Below, piece by piece: positions 1 through 3,716 of a stretch of 6,189 nucleotides of DNA (position 1 is the stretch's first letter; each line of letters begins with the position of its first letter). The notes below the pieces were generated by a model. The model searched no databases, had not been told where the DNA came from, and saw nothing but the letters and a program-made list of their open reading frames with translations. The position numbers and the translations under genes are program-made. Source of the stretch: an uncultured delta proteobacterium (GTDB lineage Bacteria > RBG-13-61-14 > DRUE01); assembly GCA_903897985.1 (NCBI GenBank), contig CAIUDS010000640.1, positions 1 to 6,189 of the forward strand. Direction: 5' to 3'.

Positions 1-216
1 GTCCTTGATCGCCGGCTTGTAGCGCTTATGGTCCGCGATCGCGCCATGGAGCTGACGCGCCAGAATCACCACCACGCTTTTGGCGTTCGGCAAAATTTCC
101 CGGGCCGGCCGCGGGGGCACACTGAGCGGAATATCCTCCACCCGCGCGATCCCCACCAGCTCCGCGCCGGCGTTCCGCGCAATCTCCAGAAACTTCTCTT
201 TCCGCTTGTCCGCCAC
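1..216 (-). CDS. QueG-like (epoxyqueuosine reductase-related) Fe-S protein, N-terminal fragment
   Basis: The gene runs off the left edge, so only 72 N-terminal codons are visible. The translation reads VADKRKEKFLEIARNAGAEL, then VGIARVEDIP, and further on EILPNAKSVVVI. The pattern 'helix - AGAELVGIA - short linker - P..ILP.AKSVVVI' is typical of the N-terminal domain of the COG1600/QueG-like family, which in full length continues into a double 4Fe-4S ferredoxin domain. Canonical QueG reduces epoxyqueuosine in tRNA modification using cobalamin; many paralogues have no assigned role. The part that would decide this (cobalamin site, Cys clusters) lies outside the window. The start is uncertain. 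GTG at 216 matches the expected family start but has only a weak upstream AGAG. The frame stays open further upstream, with a TTG at 252 preceded by GGAGG 14 nt away. The gene is divergent from the lipoprotein gene at 348. Family assignment is moderately confident; exact function is not. Confidence 0.6.
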   Translation of the reverse strand, partial: MADKRKEKFLEIARNAGAELVGIARVEDIPLSVPPRPAREILPNAKSVVVILARQLHGAIADHKRYKPAIKD

Positions 217-261
217 GACTCTATGATACCCAGAATCGCGCCTGGAAATCAACCCGCGAGC

Positions 262-278
262 CGTTTCCTCCGGAAACG
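262..278. repeat. Perfect inverted repeat in the divergent intergenic region
   Basis: CGTTTCC-TCC-GGAAACG has 7-bp perfect arms around a 3-nt centre. It lies between the divergent starts at 216 (minus) and 348 (plus), about 16 bp upstream of the plus-strand -35 box. It could be an operator shared by both genes, or a hairpin in the leader of the minus-strand gene, where it would hold a GGAGG sequence in and next to its loop. A chance palindrome is not excluded. Confidence 0.35.
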
Positions 279-293
279 CCAACCCTGTTGCGT

Positions 294-323
294 TTGACAA
301 GCGCGAGCGGCATGGGCTATCTT
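294..323 (+). promoter_or_regulatory. Sigma70-like promoter of the lipoprotein gene
   Basis: A perfect -35 TTGACA (294-299) is followed by an 18-bp spacer and TATCTT (318-323), a 4/6 match to the -10 consensus. Transcription would begin near 330, leaving an approximately 18-nt leader that contains the SD site. The spacer is 1 bp longer than ideal. No start was measured; this is a consensus match only. Confidence 0.5.
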
Positions 324-336
324 CAATTCACCAGAC

Positions 337-342
337 AGGAGG
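337..342 (+). promoter_or_regulatory. Ribosome binding site that fixes the lipoprotein start
   Basis: AGGAGG lies 5 nt upstream of ATG 348. The reading frame is open further upstream to a TTG at 288, but only the ATG has an SD site, and only this start places the hydrophobic signal segment close to the N-terminus. Confidence 0.8.
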
Positions 343-347
343 TTTCC

Positions 348-1046
348 ATGCCCAAAAATCAAAAGCGGATGATGATTTGCGGAACCTTGGTCGTGATGGC
401 TTTGGCCGGTTCCTGCCAAAAATCCACGCCGCCGGCGCCCCCTCCGACTCCAACCGCCGCGACCGCGCCCGCCCAAGAGACTGCGCCCCCGGCCGCATCC
501 GCGCGCTCGGGTTTCAAGAAGTGCAACGAAGAAAAAGTTTCGCTGCCCAATTACGGCGATCCGGGGAAGCGGCTTTCCAACTGCTTTGTCCAGTATCCGG
601 GCGAGCCCTCGCGGCAGGACAGTCATTATTATATTGTCGAGGATATCTGCGGACAGTTCACCAAGGAATTTGTCGAAAATATGCTCGGGGGGTCCCTGCT
701 TAGAATCGAGCCGCCCAAGATTGCCTCGATTTACAGTTGCCGCTATTACTTTTCCGACGATCCCCCCGGGATCGGGACCTACCTTTGGCTCAACCTGGAA
801 TACCTGAGCGTGGAGACGCAGAAAAAAGGACACCAAATGGCAGGCCGGACCATCAAGACCGACCCGAGAATTGCGATGGAGCATTTTGTGGTCTGGCAGC
901 CGGACGGCCTGATCAATGAAATCTATCTGGTGCTCGGCCCGGAAAAATTCCTCAGCATCAACCGCAGTTCCGGCAAAGCGCTGGACAACGAAAAAGACCT
1001 TCAATTCGCGGCCAACCTCGCCAAGGAGCTCAAAGACTATCGGTGA
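348..1046 (+). CDS. Lipoprotein of unknown function with Pro/Ala/Thr linker and four-Cys domain
   Basis: This 232-residue protein begins with a basic n-region (MPKNQKR), a hydrophobic stretch (residues 8-20) and a lipobox-like LAGSC, with the acylated Cys at 23. Q24 at the +2 position does not signal inner-membrane retention, so the outer membrane is likely if the organism follows that rule. Residues 25-54 are a flexible Pro/Ala/Thr-rich linker. The remaining ~178 residues form a domain with four Cys (59, 79, 101, 131), enough for two disulfides in an oxidising compartment, and end in a charged helix (ALDNEKDLQFAANLAKELKD). I do not recognise the domain, and no catalytic motif stands out. The gene has its own promoter candidate and SD. 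It is divergent from the QueG-like gene and stands 79 bp upstream of yjbQ, which has its own promoter candidate. That it is a secreted lipoprotein is well supported; its function is unknown. Confidence 0.85.
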   Translation: MPKNQKRMMICGTLVVMALAGSCQKSTPPAPPPTPTAATAPAQETAPPAASARSGFKKCNEEKVSLPNYGDPGKRLSNCFVQYPGEPSRQDSHYYIVEDICGQFTKEFVENMLGGSLLRIEPPKIASIYSCRYYFSDDPPGIGTYLWLNLEYLSVETQKKGHQMAGRTIKTDPRIAMEHFVVWQPDGLINEIYLVLGPEKFLSINRSSGKALDNEKDLQFAANLAKELKDYR

Positions 1047-1083
1047 AAAAACCGCAAGAGCGTAAAACCGCGATCCCGCCCGC

Positions 1084-1112
1084 TTGAAGCCGGTTTTAAA
1101 ATGGGATAATAT
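1084..1112 (+). promoter_or_regulatory. Sigma70-like promoter immediately upstream of yjbQ
   Basis: TTGAAG (1084-1089), a 17-bp spacer and TAATAT (1107-1112) resemble -35 and -10 boxes; GATAAT (1105-1110) is an overlapping alternative with a 15-bp spacer. Transcription would start near 1119, only about 7 nt before ATG 1126. This predicts an almost leaderless mRNA, in line with the absence of an SD there. Consensus match only. Confidence 0.4.
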
Positions 1113-1125
1113 ATCAGCTAATCGG

Positions 1126-1542
1126 ATGAAATCCTTTCGCAAAATACTGGAGTTCAGCACTCGCAAGACCGAGGAAGTCATCAATATCACCGAGGATTGC
1201 GAGGCCGCGCTGAAGGAAAGCCGGATCCGCGAGGGCCTCGCCCTGATCTTCCCGCTCCACACCTCCTCCGCGGTGTTCATCTCCGATTGCGACCCCGGCA
1301 TCTCGGAGGACTGGCTCGAGCTGGTCATGCAGCTCGTGCCCGAGAACCCCAACTACCGCCATAATTTCGCCGATCCCAAAAAGAACGCGGCCGGACATCT
1401 CCGCGCCATCATCACCGGCCACCACATCACCTGCCCGGTCACCTCCGGCAAATTCGACTTCGGCGAATTCCACACCATCTACTACCTCGAACTCGACGGC
1501 AAGCGGCCGAAAAAAGTCCTGGTCAAAATCATCGGCGAGTGA
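1126..1542 (+). CDS. yjbQ: YjbQ/UPF0047 family protein (annotated as secondary thiamine-phosphate synthase)
   Basis: The 138-residue product has the length and motif order of the YjbQ/UPF0047 family: a beta-rich N-terminus (FRKILEFSTRKTEEVINIT), LHTSSAVFISD (H45-T46, the family 'HT' motif), LVPENPNYRHN (H79-N80), N87..H91 in KNAAGHLRAII, and a C-terminal strand ending VLVKIIGE. Conserved His residues of this fold form the presumed active or metal site; H45, H79 and H91 are all present. The family's GTWQ-like segment appears here as GEFHTIYY. E. coli YjbQ has weak thiamine-phosphate synthase activity, and the true physiological role remains unsettled. ATG 1126 has no SD and follows a promoter-like sequence closely, so initiation may be leaderless. 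The frame extends upstream to a TTG at 1084, but that would place the promoter inside the coding region. The gene is convergent with hsp20. No T-tract terminator is evident on the plus strand downstream. Confidence 0.85.
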   Translation: MKSFRKILEFSTRKTEEVINITEDCEAALKESRIREGLALIFPLHTSSAVFISDCDPGISEDWLELVMQLVPENPNYRHNFADPKKNAAGHLRAIITGHHITCPVTSGKFDFGEFHTIYYLELDGKRPKKVLVKIIGE

Positions 1543-1593
1543 GCGCGCCCTTGGCCCCAAATGATAAGGCGTTCCTGCCGACTCCCCGCCATA

Positions 1594-1626
1594 ATATAAA
1601 TGAAAAGGGGAGCTTTGCGCTCCCCT
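1594..1626 (-). terminator. Intrinsic terminator of hsp20
   Basis: A perfect 8-bp stem (1606-1613 with 1619-1626, AGGGGAGC/GCTCCCCT) closes a 5-nt loop. Read on the minus strand, the stem is followed by TTTTCATTTATATT, whose first T is the last paired base. It lies about 80 nt past the hsp20 stop. On the plus strand no T-rich tract follows, so it serves hsp20 rather than yjbQ. Confidence 0.75.
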
Positions 1627-1708
1627 GGTTAGAAAGAAATGAAGTGCTATCGCTGTTTCGATCGTTCGGACCTTAAACTGTTTGCTTGGTCCTCCTTTCT
1701 TTTCGGTC

Positions 1709-2134
1709 TTAGTGGATTTCAACTCTCACGGTTTTTGGTTTTACAACTTCCTTCTTCGGGAGTGTCAGTTGCAGGACCCCATTGGTGTATTTGGCCTCGA
1801 TGCGCTCGAGTTCAACATCTTCCGGAATGCTGAAGCTCCGGGTAAATTCTCCGGTCCTGCGTTCATGCCGGAGCGTGGCGGTCTCGCCCTGAGGCGGCGC
1901 CGGCCAGCGGCCGCTGATGGTGAGGACTCCCTGCTCGTATTCGACTTTAAAGTCTTTTTCGGCCAAGCCCGGAAGCTCGGCCAGCAGCAGGTAATTCTCC
2001 TTGCCTTCCACGATGTCCGTTTCCGGCCCGCACGCGCACTCGGTTCCGGTCAGGACCTCGGTCCAGCCCGGCCCCAGATTGCTCAGGTAATACTCCCAAA
2101 GTCCTTGCGGTTCCAATATTGCCAGTCCATTCAT
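1709..2134 (-). CDS. hsp20: Small heat shock protein, Hsp20/alpha-crystallin family
   Basis: This 141-residue ATP-independent holdase would bind unfolding cytoplasmic proteins and pass them to ATP-dependent chaperones. The short N-terminal arm covers residues 1-36. The alpha-crystallin domain (about 37-136) begins PETDIVEGKENYLLLAELPG, contains GVLTISGRW, and shows the family signature NGVLQLTLPK (118-127). The C-terminus KTVRVEIH holds a V-x-V form of the I-x-I motif that docks into neighbouring subunits during oligomerisation. The ATG has AGGAGGT (2141-2147) at 6-nt spacing. An unusual point is the C33-A-C35 pair just before the crystallin domain, which could be redox-active or metal-binding; this is inference. 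The gene has its own promoter candidate and terminator, so it is probably monocistronic. The leader (about 46 nt) can form CGGAA/TTCCG around an inner GAGC-AAA-GCTC hairpin, leaving the SD single-stranded, so a thermometer role is weakly supported. Confidence 0.93.
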   Translation of the reverse strand: MNGLAILEPQGLWEYYLSNLGPGWTEVLTGTECACGPETDIVEGKENYLLLAELPGLAEKDFKVEYEQGVLTISGRWPAPPQGETATLRHERRTGEFTRSFSIPEDVELERIEAKYTNGVLQLTLPKKEVVKPKTVRVEIH

Positions 2135-2185
2135 CGGAATACCTCCTTTGAGCTTTGCTCTTTTTGCCCCTTCCTTTCCGCATTC

Positions 2186-2216
2186 ATGCTTTAAGCATCG
2201 CGCCGAACCTTGTCAA
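2186..2216 (-). promoter_or_regulatory. hsp20 promoter with a palindrome over the -10 region
   Basis: Read on the minus strand, a perfect TTGACA (2211-2216) is followed by a 17-bp spacer and TAAAGC (2188-2193), a weak -10 (3/6). A perfect palindrome ATGCTT-T-AAGCAT (2186-2198) covers the -10 and the end of the spacer, where a repressor would block transcription. It is not a CIRCE element, and the boxes do not match the sigma32 consensus. A strong -35 with a poor -10 plus palindrome suggests a regulated promoter, but nothing here proves binding. Confidence 0.45.
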
Positions 2217-2339
2217 GGGGCCTCGACCATGATTCCGCGCCTCTATCATGTATCCCTCGGGTGCGGAGCGAAGCGAGCCGGGATAATCTGCAATTGGTAA
2301 ACCTCTTTACTTGGCGATGAGGTCATAATCGGCGAGAAC

Positions 2340-2360
2340 TTTTCCGGCTCAGCCGGAAAA
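2340..2360. repeat. Perfect hairpin, 9-bp arms
   Basis: TTTTCCGGC and GCCGGAAAA are perfect inverted copies around a 3-nt TCA loop. Neither strand has a T-run after the stem, so it is a poor intrinsic terminator. It could still stop transcription or protect a 3' end of readthrough from rpsI, or be an end-remnant of a mobile element. Confidence 0.5.
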
Positions 2361-2385
2361 TTGTTGCGATAATGTTTCAGGCCTG

Positions 2386-2396
2386 GGGGTGACCCC
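2386..2396. repeat. GGGGTGACCCC inverted repeat
   Basis: GGGG-TGA-CCCC is a short stem-loop extendable through G-T pairs to about 2383-2399. Similar GGGGT-x-ACCCC hairpins occur as dispersed or mobile-element-associated sequences in many environmental genomes. It sits 48 bp beyond the ISL3 remnant. Only this copy is in the window, so a repeat family cannot be shown here. Confidence 0.3.
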
Positions 2397-2443
2397 TGGA
2401 TTTATATAAGTTGAAATTTATGGCCTGATATTAGGATGCTAAC

Positions 2444-2719
2444 CTAATAAATTGTTCCTGATTTTTTGAGGTTGGTTTTCAGGTTCAGTTTTTCCAGCAT
2501 CCCTAAGCGCTGCTGCTGCTTCGGAGTCAGATTCCAGGGGTTTTTGAGGAAAAGATATTTGGCGCCCTTGAGCAATTCGGGCGCGGTCGCTTTCAACTGC
2601 TCGGCCTCCTGTTTGCGCACCGTGTCCACCGCCTGGTTCAGGTGTCGAAGCAGATAGAACTTATCAAACACCAGCACGGCCCTTTTGGAATAGCGACCGG
2701 TCAGCTTATCGCCCAACAA
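2444..2719 (-). pseudogene. ISL3-family transposase remnant (central fragment)
   Basis: About 80 residues match the central part of ISL3 (IS204/IS1001/IS1096/IS1165-type) transposases: VLVFDKFYLLRHLNQAVD, then LLKGAKYLFLKNPWNLTPKQ and LEKLNLKTN. The D of FDKF corresponds to the second catalytic acidic residue of the DDE-type fold in this family. Intact proteins have around 400 residues with an N-terminal zinc finger and a C-terminal catalytic Glu; both are missing here, as is the family sequence that normally follows NLKTN. There is no SD or credible start: the frame begins right after the rpsI stop codon and is in phase with rpsI. It is therefore a decayed fragment that cannot transpose. Family recognition is from motif memory and is fairly confident. 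Confidence 0.75.
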
Positions 2720-3115
2720 TTACCGCTTGCTATACTGGAACCGGGCGCGGGCTTTGCGCTGTCCGTATTTCTTGCGTTCGACCTTGCGGTCGTCGCGGGA
2801 GACATAACCGGCCTTTTTGAGCTGAACTCTCAGTTCGGGGATGGCCTTGAGCAGGGCGCGGGTGATGCCGTGGCGGACCGCGCCGGCCTGTCCGCTGATG
2901 CCGCCGCCCTTGACATTGACCTTGACATCGAAGCGGTCCCCGGTCTGGGTCAACTCGAAGGGCTGCCGGACCACGAGCTGCAAAGCCTTGCGGGGGAAAT
3001 ACTGGTCCATCGGCCGGTTGTTAATCAGGATCGCGCCGGCCCCGGTTTTCATATAAATCCTGGCCACGGAAGTTTTCCTTCTGCCTACTGCTTGAAATTC
3101 CCAACTCGATACCAT
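2720..3115 (-). CDS. rpsI: 30S ribosomal protein S9
   Basis: The 131-residue product matches full-length bacterial S9 (uS9). It shows the N-terminal GRRKTSVARIYMKTGAG, NNRPMDQYFPR, the glycine-rich GGGISGQAGAVRHGITRALL, and the basic tail KYGQRKARARFQYSKR, whose terminal SKR reaches the P-site tRNA in the small subunit. ATG 3115 is chosen because GGAGG lies 5 nt upstream; an in-frame start further upstream would overlap rplM and lack an SD. It is the second gene of the rplM-rpsI operon, with 10 nt separating the genes and the SD starting at the base after the rplM stop. No terminator follows the stop: an ISL3 transposase fragment begins at the very next codon in the same frame, so the native 3' region was probably displaced. 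Confidence 0.97.
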   Translation of the reverse strand: MVSSWEFQAVGRRKTSVARIYMKTGAGAILINNRPMDQYFPRKALQLVVRQPFELTQTGDRFDVKVNVKGGGISGQAGAVRHGITRALLKAIPELRVQLKKAGYVSRDDRKVERKKYGQRKARARFQYSKR

Positions 3116-3120
3116 GAGTT

Positions 3121-3125
3121 CCTCC
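3121..3125 (-). promoter_or_regulatory. rpsI ribosome binding site, directly after the rplM stop
   Basis: GGAGG (minus strand) begins at the base following the rplM TAG (3126-3128) and stands 5 nt before ATG 3115. This arrangement suits translational coupling, with a terminating ribosome re-initiating on rpsI, and keeps L13 and S9 synthesis matched. Confidence 0.75.
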
Positions 3126-3554
3126 CTAAATTTTGAGCGGCTCGGGTTTTTGGACCGCATGCGGATGCTCGGCCCCGGCGTAAATCTTGAGCTTCTTCAT
3201 AATATGCTGCCGCGACTTGTTCTTCGCCAGCATCCCGAACACCGCCAGCTTGATCAACTCTTCCGGGTGGGTCTGTATCATCTTGCCCGCGGAAATCTTC
3301 TTCAGCCCGGAATGCCAGCCCGAAGCCCGGTAATAGAATTTCTTGTCCAGCTTCTGCCCGGTCAGCTTGACCTTCTCCGCGTTCACCACGATCACAAAGT
3401 CCCCGGTGTCGGTGGAGCGCGTAACGGTCGGCTTGTGCTTGCCCGTGAGCACCACCGCGATCTGCGTCGCCAGCCTGCCCAACACCTTGCCCTCGGCGTC
3501 AACCACCCACCATTTCCGTTCCACTTCGCCCGGTTTTGCCAGATATGTACTCAT
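3126..3554 (-). CDS. rplM: 50S ribosomal protein L13
   Basis: The 142-residue product is full-length bacterial L13 (uL13), an early-assembly protein of the large subunit. Visible family blocks are KPGEVERKWWVVDAEGKVLG, RLATQIAVVLTGKHKPT, DTGDFVIVVNAEKVKLTG, FYYRASGWHSGLK and KKLKIYAGAEHPH. One small departure is TRSTDTGDF where many homologues have TPHxDTGDF. ATG 3554 gives the usual family N-terminus; the upstream SD is modest (GGGGTAGGA, either GGGGT at 7 nt or AGGA at 2 nt). The gene leads the rplM-rpsI operon, the almost universal bacterial order, with a good promoter about 28 bp upstream. Confidence 0.97.
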   Translation of the reverse strand: MSTYLAKPGEVERKWWVVDAEGKVLGRLATQIAVVLTGKHKPTVTRSTDTGDFVIVVNAEKVKLTGQKLDKKFYYRASGWHSGLKKISAGKMIQTHPEELIKLAVFGMLAKNKSRQHIMKKLKIYAGAEHPHAVQKPEPLKI

Positions 3555-3581
3555 GTTCCTACCCCTGTAAAAGTAGCAGAG

Positions 3582-3609
3582 ATATTACTGATATTTGCGG
3601 AAAAGTCAA
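3582..3609 (-). promoter_or_regulatory. Promoter of the rplM-rpsI operon
   Basis: On the minus strand, TTGACT (3604-3609, 5/6) is followed by a 16-bp spacer and TAATAT (3582-3587, 4/6). The predicted start near 3575 leaves about 20 nt before ATG 3554, too short for a ribosomal-protein leader structure. The boxes lie within 10 bp of the G-rich inverted repeat at 3618. Confidence 0.6.
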
Positions 3610-3617
3610 CACCAACA

Positions 3618-3710
3618 GGGATTAGGGGTCGGGGATTGGGGGTTGGTAATATCCAAAGTCCAGATTGCCACCGCGATTCACCAACCCCAAACCCCTAGCC
3701 CCCAACCCCT
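3618..3710. repeat. Large G-rich inverted repeat with quadruplex potential on both strands
   Basis: Two imperfect ~30-nt arms (3618-3647 and 3680-3710) are inverted copies, separated by 32 nt. The left arm has G-tracts on the plus strand at 3618-3620, 3625-3628, 3631-3634 and 3638-3642, with loops of 4, 2 and 3 nt. The right arm has four on the minus strand at 3706-3709, 3699-3703, 3692-3695 and 3685-3688, with loops of 2, 3 and 3 nt. Both satisfy the usual quadruplex pattern. Located between the RCC1-gene stop (3717) and the rplM promoter, it probably ends or blocks transcription from the RCC1 gene and may be a copy of a dispersed G-rich repeat. Confidence 0.75.
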
Positions 3711-3716
3711 GAATTC

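Larger units (their letters stand above)
2217..2443. other. Gene-free stretch between the hsp20 promoter and the ISL3 remnant
   Basis: No convincing gene is visible in either strand; the open stretches are short, lack SD sites and resemble no family. It contains several inverted repeats: CATGAT/ATCATG (2228-2233 and 2245-2250, 11-nt spacer), a GGAGCGAAGCGAG tract at about 2263, TTTTCCGGC-TCA-GCCGGAAAA (2340-2360), GGGG-TGA-CCCC (2386-2396) and TATTAGG/CCTAATA (2429-2435 and 2443-2449). Lying next to a transposase fragment, it is probably degraded mobile-element DNA plus the regulatory region of hsp20. Confidence 0.5.

Noticed and set aside
249..1352. A 367-codon open frame on the minus strand across the lipoprotein and yjbQ genes
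   Set aside because: The product is low-complexity (Arg/Gly-rich) with no family resemblance. It lies opposite two well-supported genes that have their own SD, lipobox or family motifs.
1668..1692. GGACC/GGTCC inverted repeat downstream of hsp20
   Set aside because: The arms are only 5 bp with a 15-nt loop and no T-tract. The stronger hairpin at 1606-1626 is the better terminator.
1114..1722. A 202-codon minus-strand open frame spanning the hsp20 end and yjbQ
   Set aside because: It starts inside hsp20 from a TTG, runs through the hsp20 terminator and is antisense to the conserved YjbQ family gene.
2220..2345. A short minus-strand open stretch (about 45 codons) in the gene-free region
   Set aside because: It has no SD, its only ATG lies in the middle, it crosses a hairpin and it resembles no protein.
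2700..2760. YSKR occurs both at the end of S9 and again near the start of the transposase fragment, suggesting a tandem duplication
   Set aside because: The codons differ (TATAGCAAGCGG against TATTCCAAAAGG) and flanking bases do not match, so chance is the simpler explanation.
3618..3710. CRISPR-like array in the G/C-rich repeated stretch
   Set aside because: There are only two arms, and they are inverted rather than direct, with no unit-length spacers and no cas genes nearby.
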